Positions 27,501 through 35,873 of a DNA stretch of 60,040 nt are shown one piece after another (the first letter of the stretch is position 1; every line of letters starts with the position of its first letter). Below the pieces are notes generated by a model. The model searched no databases. It was not told where the DNA came from and was given only the letters and a program-made list of their open reading frames with translations. The stretch comes from an uncultured Psychroflexus sp. (lineage in GTDB: Bacteria; Bacteroidota; Bacteroidia; Flavobacteriales; Flavobacteriaceae): contig CAJXVZ010000014.1 of the NCBI GenBank assembly GCA_913062845.1, forward strand, positions 1 to 60,040. Direction: 5' to 3'. A program made the translations under genes and the position numbers.

Positions 27501-27516
27501 TATATTTGCAAATATA
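27501..27516. promoter_or_regulatory. Divergent promoter palindrome TATATTTGCAAATATA
   Basis: A perfect 16-bp palindrome that reads TATATTTG, the consensus -7 element, on both strands back to back. One half would fire the TonB-receptor/HmuY arm and the other the DUF6607-ankyrin-DUF2271-PepSY arm. Confidence 0.75.
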
Positions 27517-27524
27517 AATTTTAT

Positions 27525-27539
27525 TTAGACTTAATCTAA
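27525..27539. promoter_or_regulatory. Right operator-like palindrome (7-1-7)
   Basis: TTAGACT-T-AATCTAA, a 7-1-7 inverted repeat with one mismatch, the geometry of a Fur box. It is placed at about +12 to +26 of the plus-strand transcript and mirrors the left operator about the promoter palindrome. Confidence 0.6.
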
Positions 27540-27572
27540 TTAAACAAATCTAAAAATTAAAAAATACTGATC

Positions 27573-29663
27573 ATGAGGTTTGAATGGGGGTTGAAGCATA
27601 AAGTTCTTTGTATATTTCTGCTGCTTTTTTCAGCTAAGAAATATGGTCAGGAAAAAATTGTCGATTCCTTAATATATGGTGATCTTAATGAAGTTATCGT
27701 TACTGCCACAAGAACACCCAGACAATTATCATCCCTTCCTTTACCTGTCACTTTGGTTTCGAAAGAACAAATAAAAGAAACGGGAACTATTCGGGTCAAT
27801 CAAATACTGGCAGAACAAACCGGCTTGATCCTAGTACCTGACGAAAGCGGTTTTGAAGGTTTGCAGATCCAGGGCATAGACAATGATTACGTCATGATCA
27901 TGATAGATGGCGTACCTCTGGTCGGCAGAAGTGCCGGTAATTTTAACCTGAATCGACTTAGCGTTGGTAACATCAAACAGATTGAAATCGTCAAAGGTCC
28001 TTCCAGCGCGCTGTATGGTAGCGAAGCGCTTGGCGGTGTGGTAAACATCATCACTGAAAAACCAACCACCGACAAGCTTAAAGGTAATACTTCTTTCAGA
28101 GCCGGAAGCTTTTCTACGCTGGATGCCAATGTCAATCTCCGTCAAAAATTTGAAAAAGTTGGTTATGCCTTTTCCATTAACCGGTTTTCGAGTGAAGGCT
28201 ATGACCTGGTTCCGGATGATGGAGGACAGACCGTTAGCCCTTTTGAAAACTACACCTTAAGTACCCGGCTATTTTATGATTTTAACGACGACTTAAAATT
28301 ATTCAGTTCTACAAGATATTATAGCCAATCACAAGAAAACAATATTGAAAGCAACGGTGACTTTTTTGAAGGTAATATTGAAGAAACGGAATGGAACAGC
28401 CATTTGAGATTAGACCATGACTATAACAGTTCAGTTCGTTTTGAATACGAGTTATATTTTACCAATTATCGTGCTAACGAATTCTCTCAAAATCCACTGA
28501 ATGAGGAAATTTTGTTTCAAAGTGATTTCAATCAAACACTGATCAGGCCTGAAATTCGTGGAATTTGGACTTTGGAAAATGCCGGAACCATTACCTCTGG
28601 AATGGGCTATCAACATGACCAATTGGACAGGACATTTTTTGACAACCGGGTCAGTTTTCAATCGCAATATCTCTATTCACAGTGGGATGTAGAACCATTG
28701 GATGATCTAAACATTATTGTAGGTGCACGCTTCGACAACCATTCTGAATACAGCAATCAACTCAGTCCTAAATTAGCTGTTCGATATGAGCTCAATGAAT
28801 ATTTTGCGCTTAAAAGTTCAGTGGGTTACGGGTTTAAAGCACCGGATTTCAGACAATTGTATTTTGATTTCAGCAATTCGGCTGTCGGATACACTGTATT
28901 AGGTTATAATGTGGCAGTTCAAAAGCTTCAGGAATTGGAAGAAGCTAATCAGATCCTGAGTACTGAAGTACCACTGGATATTTTTGACGAACCTCTAAAA
29001 GCAGAGAGCTCGATCGGCATCAATCTGGGTACATCTTTTGAAAAGGACAAATGGAATGCCAATCTCAACTTCTTTCGTAACGACATCACCAATCTGATCG
29101 ACACGCAGATCATTGCCAGGAAATTCAATGGGCAAAATGTATTCAGCTATAGAAATTTTGACCGTGTTTTCACTACCGGACTGGAACTGGATTTTAGTTA
29201 TGACTGGAACAAGGACTTTACAATTCAGGGAGGCTATCAGCTTCTATATGCCTATGACAAAGCACAACTGGAAAGGATAGAAAACAATGAGGTGTTTACC
29301 ACTGTAAATGGCAGAACAGTGGCTTTAGACCGTTCTGATTATTTTGGATTGATTAACCGGTCGAGACACACAGCAAATCTAAAATTCTTTTATGATATCC
29401 CTTCCATAAAAACCAATGCGAACCTGAGATTGGTTTACCGCAGTAAATACGGCCTTTTCGATACCAATGGTAATACGATCTTAGACCAAAATGACAACAG
29501 TTATGTTGATGGATTTGTAACCGCAAATTTTGCCACAACTACTCAACTGGTGAATAATTTTGAACTGCAAATAGGCATCAACAACCTTTTAAATTACACA
29601 GATATCAATATTCCAAATATTAATGGCATTCAATTTTTTACAACTCTAAATTATAATTTTTAA
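27573..29663 (+). CDS. TonB-dependent receptor, HmuR-like
   Basis: A 696-aa outer-membrane receptor. A signal peptide (~25 residues) is followed by a plug domain (~38-160: VIVTATRTPRQLSSLPLPV, IQGIDNDYVMIMIDGVPLVG, IEIVKGPSSALYGSEALGGV) and a 22-strand barrel to the terminal Phe (TLNYNF). There is no carboxypeptidase-like N-domain, so it is the classical siderophore/haem type rather than SusC. The directly downstream HmuY-like gene (18 nt) points to haem. Expression probably depends on the Fur-like operator just upstream. Confidence 0.88.
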   Translation: MRFEWGLKHKVLCIFLLLFSAKKYGQEKIVDSLIYGDLNEVIVTATRTPRQLSSLPLPVTLVSKEQIKETGTIRVNQILAEQTGLILVPDESGFEGLQIQGIDNDYVMIMIDGVPLVGRSAGNFNLNRLSVGNIKQIEIVKGPSSALYGSEALGGVVNIITEKPTTDKLKGNTSFRAGSFSTLDANVNLRQKFEKVGYAFSINRFSSEGYDLVPDDGGQTVSPFENYTLSTRLFYDFNDDLKLFSSTRYYSQSQENNIESNGDFFEGNIEETEWNSHLRLDHDYNSSVRFEYELYFTNYRANEFSQNPLNEEILFQSDFNQTLIRPEIRGIWTLENAGTITSGMGYQHDQLDRTFFDNRVSFQSQYLYSQWDVEPLDDLNIIVGARFDNHSEYSNQLSPKLAVRYELNEYFALKSSVGYGFKAPDFRQLYFDFSNSAVGYTVLGYNVAVQKLQELEEANQILSTEVPLDIFDEPLKAESSIGINLGTSFEKDKWNANLNFFRNDITNLIDTQIIARKFNGQNVFSYRNFDRVFTTGLELDFSYDWNKDFTIQGGYQLLYAYDKAQLERIENNEVFTTVNGRTVALDRSDYFGLINRSRHTANLKFFYDIPSIKTNANLRLVYRSKYGLFDTNGNTILDQNDNSYVDGFVTANFATTTQLVNNFELQIGINNLLNYTDINIPNINGIQFFTTLNYNF

Positions 29664-29681
29664 TCTCAAATTAATTTTCAA

Positions 29682-30317
29682 ATGAAAACAACAAATCAAT
29701 TTCAAATTTTAGTTTTATTGGCATTATTTTTAGGATTCACCTCTTGCAGCTCTGATGACGATGAGGACATTCGGGAAGCCATTCAGACCGTAACCGTAGA
29801 AAACCTGCACGCCCCACAGACAGGTGGACAAGGTGAACCTGTTGGCGGTGAATTTACCAAATTTGACTTTGCGACAGGTATGGTTACAGACAGTGAAACC
29901 GAATGGGATATCGCTTTCCGAGGCACGACCATAGCTGTAAACGGTGGTACAGCCACTGGCACCAATGATGAACCTGAACGCAATGCCGAGGCTGCTGCTA
30001 CTATTTACAGTGGCACAATGGCAAGTCTTACTTCGACTGAAGATTTAACCTTTGTACAAGACAGTGAATCCGGTTTCGCCATTCCAACAGGCAGTGATAA
30101 CGGATGGTATAACTACAATTTTATGACCAACGTGGTGAGTAAAATTCCCGGTAAAATTTTAGTATTCAGAACCCGCGACAACCGTTATGCGAAAGTAGAA
30201 ATTATCAGCTACTATTTGGATGCCCCTGAAAACCCGGATGGTTTTGCAGACGAAGCCAGATACTATACTTTTGACTATGTCTATAATCCAAACGAAGGCG
30301 ACACAACATTTGAATAA
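29682..30317 (+). CDS. HmuY-family haem-binding lipoprotein
   Basis: A 211-aa lipoprotein with lipobox GFTSC (lipid on C22) and an acidic SSDDDED tether. The mature part follows the HmuY pattern: a KFDFATG strand, a WDIAFRGTTIAVNGG block, a NGWYNYNF block and a C-terminal VLVFRTRDNRYAKVEIISYY. HmuY of Porphyromonas captures haem at the surface and passes it to HmuR. The axial ligands cannot be assigned confidently. A strong terminator follows. Confidence 0.85.
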   Translation: MKTTNQFQILVLLALFLGFTSCSSDDDEDIREAIQTVTVENLHAPQTGGQGEPVGGEFTKFDFATGMVTDSETEWDIAFRGTTIAVNGGTATGTNDEPERNAEAAATIYSGTMASLTSTEDLTFVQDSESGFAIPTGSDNGWYNYNFMTNVVSKIPGKILVFRTRDNRYAKVEIISYYLDAPENPDGFADEARYYTFDYVYNPNEGDTTFE

Positions 30318-30338
30318 TTTCAAATATATTTTTCAACC

Positions 30339-30367
30339 AAAAAGCACTTCAAAAGAGGTGCTTTTTT
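30339..30367 (+). terminator. Intrinsic terminator after hmuY-like gene
   Basis: The arms AAAAAGCACTTC and GAGGTGCTTTTTT pair over about 12 bp around an AAAA loop and continue into a T-run. It ends the TonB-HmuY transcript. Confidence 0.85.
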
Positions 30368-30465
30368 GTTTTTAATAATATTCTCAAAATTGTTAATCTT
30401 AATAAAACACCCATACTTTAAACCAGACTTTTTTTAGAATTTTAAAAAACTTTTAAAATTTAATT

Positions 30466-30966
30466 ATGGCACATATTACACTTGGTGGCAAACCCATTCA
30501 AACCATCGGCAATCTTCCAGAAAAGGGATCTAAAGCCCCGGCATTTACCTTAACCGCAACAGAATTGTCTTCAAAATCACTTTCTGATTATAAGGGACAT
30601 CGACTGGTACTTAATATTTTTCCGAGTATTGATACCGGTACCTGCGCAACTTCGGTAAGAAAATTTAATGAAAAAGCATCAAGCCTTGAAAACACGAAAG
30701 TCTTATGCATTTCTAAGGATTTGCCATTCGCCATGAAAAGATTTTGTGGAGCTGAAGGCATAGAGAATGTCGAAACCCTATCGGATTATAAGACCGGAGA
30801 ATTTGGCAAGTCCTACAACCTGACTATTGCTGATGGACCTTTAGAAACTTTGCACTCAAGGTGTGTCATTGTAGTTAATTCTGACGGTACCATTCTGCAC
30901 ACTGAACAAGTCGGTGAAATTGCAGATGAACCCGATTATGACGCTGCTTTAGCAAGTCTAAGTTGA
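30466..30966 (+). CDS. tpx: Thiol peroxidase
   Basis: A 166-aa atypical 2-Cys peroxiredoxin (Tpx family) reducing hydroperoxides with thioredoxin. The peroxidatic cysteine is C60 in SIDTGTCATSV and the resolving cysteine is C94 in KRFCGAEG, the same spacing as in E. coli Tpx (C61/C95). No signal peptide is visible. It stands alone downstream of the haem locus, where peroxide defence would be useful, although it is separated by a terminator. Confidence 0.95.
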   Translation: MAHITLGGKPIQTIGNLPEKGSKAPAFTLTATELSSKSLSDYKGHRLVLNIFPSIDTGTCATSVRKFNEKASSLENTKVLCISKDLPFAMKRFCGAEGIENVETLSDYKTGEFGKSYNLTIADGPLETLHSRCVIVVNSDGTILHTEQVGEIADEPDYDAALASLS

Positions 30967-30997
30967 TTATTTTTTGAACCATTTAGACATTAAGCTA

Positions 30998-31564
30998 CTA
31001 TTCTGGACTCATTATTTGCTGTAAACTTGATGGATAACTGATGGCATAAAATCTGCCATCATGAGACATACTTATAAATAATGTCTTTTTAGTTTTTGTA
31101 TGCTTTATCAATGGCATATTGAATTCTGATTTTCTAATGACCAGATTATTAGAACTGAGTTCACTTAAAAAATGAACATGTTCTGTTTTTGCATATATCT
31201 GGTTGATATAACCTTTACAGTCTACAAAAGCGTGAATATAATCCGGAGTTACATCCAAGTGGATCGTAATATCAAAAGAAGGCGTTTTGACCAAAATGGT
31301 ATTTTCATTCAGAAAAGAACAATTGAATTGAGAAGGATTGAAAACAGGTTTTGAGTTTGTATATCTTTGCCAGGCTTTATAGGCTGTTTCTTTTGCTGCC
31401 CATATTTTCCAGAAACACTTCAACTGATCTTTATCATTTAGGATTTTTTCCATCTCTACAGGAGTACAAACCTTCTCTAAGCTACGATGTCTTAGCTTTT
31501 GAGTTTGAGTTTTAGCCATTTGCCAGTCGATAATGTCGTTACCAATATGGGGTATATTGCCCAT
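30998..31564 (-). CDS. 4'-phosphopantetheinyl transferase family protein
   Basis: A 188-aa enzyme that would load phosphopantetheine from CoA onto a carrier protein. The magnesium motif HIGNDIID (D10, D13) and the second motif WKIWAAKETAYKAW (W55, K58, E59, K63) are intact. I place the start at 31564 because the longer frame (to 31627) runs through an intergenic palindromic repeat, giving the spurious peptide CLPVRQ. The directly upstream acyl carrier protein gene is its obvious substrate. Confidence 0.85.
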   Translation of the reverse strand: MGNIPHIGNDIIDWQMAKTQTQKLRHRSLEKVCTPVEMEKILNDKDQLKCFWKIWAAKETAYKAWQRYTNSKPVFNPSQFNCSFLNENTILVKTPSFDITIHLDVTPDYIHAFVDCKGYINQIYAKTEHVHFLSELSSNNLVIRKSEFNMPLIKHTKTKKTLFISMSHDGRFYAISYPSSLQQIMSPE

Positions 31565-31572
31565 CTCCCGTC

Positions 31573-31606
31573 CCTGCCTCACCGGCAGGCAGGTTCCCGA
31601 TGGGAA
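31573..31606. repeat. Palindromic intergenic repeat (CCTGCC...GGCAGG plus TTCCCGATGGGAA)
   Basis: CCTGCC-TCACC-GGCAGG followed by TTCCC-GAT-GGGAA, two adjoining small palindromes of flavobacterial interspersed type, between the ACP and transferase genes. Confidence 0.7.
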
Positions 31607-31668
31607 GAAGCCTTTATCAATTGTCATTTATTGTTCGACATTCTAAAAATCAATATTATTTGAAGTCT

Positions 31669-31694
31669 CCCCCATTCGGGGTAGCTAGAGGGGG
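31669..31694. repeat. Short GC-rich hairpin repeat after the ACP gene
   Basis: CTCCCCC...GAGGGGG with an internal CATTCGGGG, in the intergenic space directly after the ACP stop codon. It could attenuate or terminate transcription between ACP and the transferase, or be an inert interspersed repeat. Confidence 0.5.
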
Positions 31695-31695
31695 C

Positions 31696-31947
31696 TTATA
31701 GCTTCGATTTTATGATCTCCAACGAAGCACCGACAGATAACATCTTTTCCATTTCTTCATTTTCAATCCTGATATCAAATTCGTCTTCTACATCCAAAAC
31801 CACATCTACCAGGTTTGCAGAATTGATCTCCAGATCTTTGATGAATTCAGTATCTTCATTAAGGCCTTCCAGAGCTTCAGGCTTATTGACGTAAGGTTTG
31901 ATAATGTTTTTTAGTTTTTCAACAATTTCATCCTGTGAATTACCCAT
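31696..31947 (-). CDS. Acyl carrier protein (second-type, not FabI-cluster)
   Basis: An 83-aa helical carrier with the phosphopantetheine site at S43 in LEINSANLVDVVLDVEDEF. The usual DSL is NSA, and the flanking acidic helix II is conserved. It is encoded 1 nt after the stop of the fumarylacetoacetase gene, so the two are coupled, and it is followed by a phosphopantetheinyl transferase. It lacks the neighbouring fabF expected of the housekeeping ACP and probably serves a specialised acyl or aminoacyl pathway. Confidence 0.85.
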   Translation of the reverse strand: MGNSQDEIVEKLKNIIKPYVNKPEALEGLNEDTEFIKDLEINSANLVDVVLDVEDEFDIRIENEEMEKMLSVGASLEIIKSKL

Positions 31948-31948
31948 T

Positions 31949-33235
31949 TTATTTATCCTTAAAAATTGGTAACAGTTTTGTGCTTACCTCTCCAAAACCA
32001 ATTCTTACTTCATGATTCTGACAAAAGCCTCTCATGGTGACGGTATCATGATCTTCTATGAATTTTCTTTCGGCACCATCTTTTAGTTTCAAGGGTTTTT
32101 CTCCTCTCCAGGAAAGTTCAAGCATAGAGCCGTAAGAATCGGGCGTTGGTCCGGAGATCGTACCACTGGCCATCATATCTCCTGAATTTACAGGGCATCC
32201 ATTCACTGTGTGGTGAGCCAACTGCTGACTCATATTCCAGTACATGTATTTAAAATTGGTCCGTGTAACAATAGTTTCCACACTGTCTTTTGGGGTTATG
32301 CCAACTTCAAGGTTGATGTCATAGCTTTTTTTATTGTCTTTAGAAATCAAATATGGCAACAATGGCTTAATAGGCTTTGGACTTTCAGTTCTGAAAGGTT
32401 CAAGAGCATCTAAGGTAACTATCCATGGTGAGATCGAAGACGCAAAACTTTTAGCCAAAAACGGACCTAAAGGAACATATTCCCACTTTTGGATATCTCT
32501 GGCACTCCAATCGTTGAAAATCACCATACCAAAAATCTGGTTTTCAGCTTCGTCAATAGGGATAGGCTGTCCAAGATGATTGGCAGCAGTGGTTATAAAT
32601 GCCATTTCCAACTCAAAATCTACCAGCCTGGATGGCCCGAAAATCGGTGCGTCGGCACCTTTAGGCAATTTCTGCCCTTGTGGTCTGTGAACAGGAATAC
32701 CGCTTGGGATAATTGAAGAACTTCTTCCATGATAACCAACCGGAATGTGTAACCAATTTGGCAATAAAGCATTTTCAGGATCTCTGAACATCTTACCTAC
32801 ATTGGTTGCATGTTCTTTGCTCGAATAGAAGTCTGTGTAATCACCAACTTCAACCGGCATTTGCATCTCTATTTCATCAAGCGTAAAAAGGACTGTCTTT
32901 CTGTGTTCTTCGTTGTTTTTGAGCTTATCATTTTTTTCATCAAAAATTTCTGCAATCCTGTTTCGCACACTTCGCCAGGTTTTTCTGCCATCAGCAATAA
33001 AATCGTTCAGTGAATCCTGAAGGAATATATCATCGGTTAACGGAATGCCTTCAAAATAACCGAGTTGATGTAAAGCTCCAAGATCTATAGCATAATCCCC
33101 AATCCTTGTACCAATGGTAATGATATCATCACGGGTTAAAAAGACCCCAAACGGAATGTTTTGGATCGGGAAATCAGAGTTTTCAGGAATGTCCAACCAT
33201 GTTTTTCGGGTAGGATCGTTGGCTAATAAGCTCAT
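31949..33235 (-). CDS. fahA: Fumarylacetoacetase
   Basis: A 428-aa cytosolic enzyme that hydrolyses fumarylacetoacetate to fumarate and acetoacetate, the last step of tyrosine/homogentisate breakdown. The N-terminal SH3-like domain spans ~1-115. The catalytic domain carries DYTDFYSSKEHATNVG (metal Asp and catalytic His), PVGYHGRSSSIIPSG, DFELEMAFI (metal Glu residues) and NDWSARDIQKWEYVPLGPF. No other tyrosine-degradation genes are in the window. It has its own -7 element and leads the FAH-ACP-transferase run. Confidence 0.95.
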   Translation of the reverse strand: MSLLANDPTRKTWLDIPENSDFPIQNIPFGVFLTRDDIITIGTRIGDYAIDLGALHQLGYFEGIPLTDDIFLQDSLNDFIADGRKTWRSVRNRIAEIFDEKNDKLKNNEEHRKTVLFTLDEIEMQMPVEVGDYTDFYSSKEHATNVGKMFRDPENALLPNWLHIPVGYHGRSSSIIPSGIPVHRPQGQKLPKGADAPIFGPSRLVDFELEMAFITTAANHLGQPIPIDEAENQIFGMVIFNDWSARDIQKWEYVPLGPFLAKSFASSISPWIVTLDALEPFRTESPKPIKPLLPYLISKDNKKSYDINLEVGITPKDSVETIVTRTNFKYMYWNMSQQLAHHTVNGCPVNSGDMMASGTISGPTPDSYGSMLELSWRGEKPLKLKDGAERKFIEDHDTVTMRGFCQNHEVRIGFGEVSTKLLPIFKDK

Positions 33236-33275
33236 ATTTAAAATTTTCTAGTGTAAACAATATTTAATCATCATC

Positions 33276-33283
33276 CAAATATA
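33276..33283 (-). promoter_or_regulatory. -7 element TATATTTG for fahA
   Basis: A minus-strand TAnnTTTG about 41 nt upstream of the fahA ATG, in the divergent gap shared with glyA. Confidence 0.55.
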
Positions 33284-33315
33284 TTATTTTATGTTAATTA
33301 ACCGAATGCTTTTAT

Positions 33316-33323
33316 TACTTTTG
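33316..33323 (+). promoter_or_regulatory. -7 element TACTTTTG for glyA
   Basis: A plus-strand TAnnTTTG, 26 nt before the glyA ATG. Confidence 0.55.
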
Positions 33324-33348
33324 AATCAGATTTAACGAATTAATTATT

Positions 33349-34635
33349 ATGGTTGAAGATTTAGAAATATTCAAACTTATTGCTGAAGAAGAAAAGCGAC
33401 AAAGAAACGGACTTGAACTCATAGCCAGTGAGAATTTTGCAAGTGAAAATGTTATGAAAGCGGCGGGTTCTGTATTGACCAACAAATATGCTGAAGGCTA
33501 TCCGGGCAAACGTTATTATGGAGGCTGCGAAGTCGTAGATGAAATTGAAAATATCGCTATTGAAAGAGCAAAAGAATTATTTGGCGCCAGTTATGCCAAT
33601 GTACAGCCTCACTCCGGCTCACAGGCGAATACGGCTGTATTTTCCATGTGCATCAGACCAGGCGATAAAATTCTTGGTTTTGATCTGGCTCATGGTGGAC
33701 ATTTAACCCATGGTTCTCCGGTAAACTTTTCAGGTAAATTATATCAACCGGTCTTTTATGGTGTTGATGAGCAAACAGGAAGATTGGATTACGACAGAAT
33801 TGAAAGTATCGCCAATAAAGAAAAGCCCAAAATGATCATTGCCGGTGCTTCGGCCTACTCCAGAGAAATTGATTATGAGATTTTTAGACAGATCGCAGAC
33901 AAGGTTGGCGCAGTTTTACTCGCTGATATTGCACATCCGGCCGGACTTATTGCTAAAGGTCTGTTGAAAGATCCTATTCCACACTGTCACGTCGTTACTT
34001 CAACTACACATAAAACCCTTCGCGGACCGCGCGGAGGAATCATTTTAGTAGGTGAAGACATTGACAATCCTTTTGGTGAAAAATTGCGTAACGGTAAACT
34101 GAAAAAAATGTCTTCTCTGATGAACTCCGGTGTGTTCCCTGGAAATCAGGGTGGACCTTTAGAACACATTATTGCTGCCAAAGCGGTGGCTTTTGGAGAA
34201 GCTTTAAAAGATGACTTCTTACATTATATGATACAGGTGAAAAAGAATGCTGAAGCCATGGCTAAAGCTTTTATGAACAAAGATTATCATTTGATATCGG
34301 GCGGCACAGACAACCATATGATGCTTATAGATTTACGCAATAAAGGCATTACCGGCAAAGTTGCTGAAGAAGCACTTGGCCGGGCCGGCATAACAGTCAA
34401 TAAAAACATGGTACCTTTTGATGACCAATCACCATTTGTTACATCTGGAATCAGGGTTGGAACACCTGCTATCACCACACGTGGCTTAGTTGAAAATGAC
34501 ATGATGTGGGTTGTTGACATGATTGATCATGTGATCAAAAATCATGATAATGAAAGTAAATTGGAATCCATTAAACAAGAGGTTGAAGATTCCGTAAAAA
34601 CGAAACCCCTTTTTGCTAATATTGAAACTGTATAA
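33349..34635 (+). CDS. glyA: Serine hydroxymethyltransferase
   Basis: A 428-aa PLP enzyme converting serine and tetrahydrofolate to glycine and methylene-THF. The PLP lysine is K222 in [13 protein letters not shown]. The N-terminal [10 protein letters not shown] and [15 protein letters not shown] and the substrate-site [10 protein letters not shown] are intact, and the length is standard. It has its own promoter and diverges from fahA. The next gene (DUF2059) begins 18 nt later and may be co-transcribed. Confidence 0.98.
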   Translation: MVEDLEIFKLIAEEEKRQRNGLELIASENFASENVMKAAGSVLTNKYAEGYPGKRYYGGCEVVDEIENIAIERAKELFGASYANVQPHSGSQANTAVFSMCIRPGDKILGFDLAHGGHLTHGSPVNFSGKLYQPVFYGVDEQTGRLDYDRIESIANKEKPKMIIAGASAYSREIDYEIFRQIADKVGAVLLADIAHPAGLIAKGLLKDPIPHCHVVTSTTHKTLRGPRGGIILVGEDIDNPFGEKLRNGKLKKMSSLMNSGVFPGNQGGPLEHIIAAKAVAFGEALKDDFLHYMIQVKKNAEAMAKAFMNKDYHLISGGTDNHMMLIDLRNKGITGKVAEEALGRAGITVNKNMVPFDDQSPFVTSGIRVGTPAITTRGLVENDMMWVVDMIDHVIKNHDNESKLESIKQEVEDSVKTKPLFANIETV

Positions 34636-34653
34636 TTGTTAAAAACTAAACAA

Positions 34654-35055
34654 ATGAAAAAAACCATTTTGATTATTGCTTTATTTATAGCTGCAAACTT
34701 TAATGTACAGGCACAGGATGATGCCTTCAAAAAAGATGCACTTAAATTGATAAAAATGTCCGAGGGCGTGGTAGACTCTATGATGGGACAATTGTACACC
34801 ATGATTCCCGAAGATAAATTAGAAGACTTTAAAAAAGAGTTAAAACCTATCATGGATGATTACTACATGCAAGCCGCTGAAGTGAGCATGAAGCATTACA
34901 CTCATGATGAAGTAAAAGAAATTTTGAAATTTTATGAAAGTGAAATTGGTCAAACCATGCTTGAAAAACAAGATGAGATCACCAAAGAAACCATGATGGT
35001 CTCTCAAAATTTACAAACGAAGATAATGCCACTTGTGCAGAAATATATGCAATAG
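34654..35055 (+). CDS. DUF2059 exported protein
   Basis: A 133-aa protein with a signal peptide (~19 residues, ending NVQAQ) and a helical DUF2059 domain containing YTHDEVKEILKFYESEIGQTML. The function is unknown; the family is widespread and periplasmic. The start at 34654 (MKKTILIIA) is preferred over an upstream TTG because it begins the signal peptide. It lies 18 nt downstream of glyA. Confidence 0.8.
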   Translation: MKKTILIIALFIAANFNVQAQDDAFKKDALKLIKMSEGVVDSMMGQLYTMIPEDKLEDFKKELKPIMDDYYMQAAEVSMKHYTHDEVKEILKFYESEIGQTMLEKQDEITKETMMVSQNLQTKIMPLVQKYMQ

Positions 35056-35071
35056 TTTATTTTAAACTATT
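35051..35071. terminator. Perfect hairpin at the DUF2059 stop codon
   Basis: AATAGTTTA-TTT-TAAACTATT, 9-bp arms overlapping the TAG stop at 35053. No T-run follows, so the termination function is tentative. Confidence 0.4.
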
Positions 35072-35076
35072 GCTAT

Positions 35077-35215
35077 GAGGCTATCTCAAAATCTTACTTT
35101 TTGTCAATTTCATCCTGTTTCAGGTTAAATCCAAAATTATCATTTTATGTAGTACATATTATGATATTCTGAAATCAGTTCCGAGAAAAAAGATGAGTTG
35201 TTTTTGAGATAGCCT
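35077..35215. mobile_element. MITE-like element with 14-bp terminal inverted repeats
   Basis: About 139 bp of non-coding DNA bounded by AGGCTATCTCAAAA (35078-35091) and its exact inverse TTTTGAGATAGCCT (35202-35215). The termini resemble insertion-sequence ends of the GGCTGTCTCAAAA type. No open frame lies inside and no clear target duplication was seen. A T-run follows the right end, so it may double as a terminator. Confidence 0.55.
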
Positions 35216-35226
35216 TTTTTTATGGA

Positions 35227-35802
35227 TTATTCTTCAACCACAGATTCTAATTCGTAAGCACCAAATCCTGTTGCCTTAACTTGACCTATCTCGTCATCCC
35301 AGAATATATAGGTCGTATTTATGATGCCCGTGTTTGTATAGGAAAGCACTTTACAAGTATACGTTCCAGCAGGCACTGTAATTGTTGAGTCTACTGAAAT
35401 CACCTTATAAGTAACAATATCACCGTCGGGTTGCGGAAATTCCCAGGTTTCACCTAAAGTTGGATTCTTTTTATAGGCTTTAACCCAATAGTCACCATCA
35501 CCGTTTGAATCTATCTCCAAAAACTCTCCGTTTTGTCTCCATATATCAATACCTGTACCTAATGGTATATCTCGCTCCACTTCAAAACCTTCTTCATTTA
35601 TACATGACCCGATTTTGATAGTTCCGAATGCGGTTTGTGTTCCAAAAGTTCCAAAATTATAGGTTAAAGTTCTGCCTTCCTTTATAAATGGAAACGTAGT
35701 ATCACAGAATGATGACTGAGGCGCGTTTGAATTGTCACTATCGTCTGTCGAACATGAAAATAGGACTAAAAAAGCTGCAAATAAAATCAAGGGTTTTTTC
35801 AT
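35227..35802 (-). CDS. Lipoprotein of unknown function
   Basis: A 191-aa lipoprotein with lipobox VLFSC (C17) and an acidic STDDSDNSN tether. The mature part is beta-rich and looks like a single sandwich domain with paired cysteines (FCDTTFPF, IGSCINEE, YTCKVL). No family is recognised. It is transcribed towards the DUF2059 gene with the MITE-like element between them. Confidence 0.6.
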   Translation of the reverse strand: MKKPLILFAAFLVLFSCSTDDSDNSNAPQSSFCDTTFPFIKEGRTLTYNFGTFGTQTAFGTIKIGSCINEEGFEVERDIPLGTGIDIWRQNGEFLEIDSNGDGDYWVKAYKKNPTLGETWEFPQPDGDIVTYKVISVDSTITVPAGTYTCKVLSYTNTGIINTTYIFWDDEIGQVKATGFGAYELESVVEE

Positions 35803-35873
35803 GGTTGAGGTTTTAATTTTTGATTATAATATAATTGAGATTAAGTTTTAGAAAACGTACATTTTTTTCTGAT

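Noticed and set aside
27831-28145. 104-aa antisense frame inside the TonB receptor gene
   Set aside because: Its composition is that of a shadow of the well-supported sense gene, with no family match or promoter.
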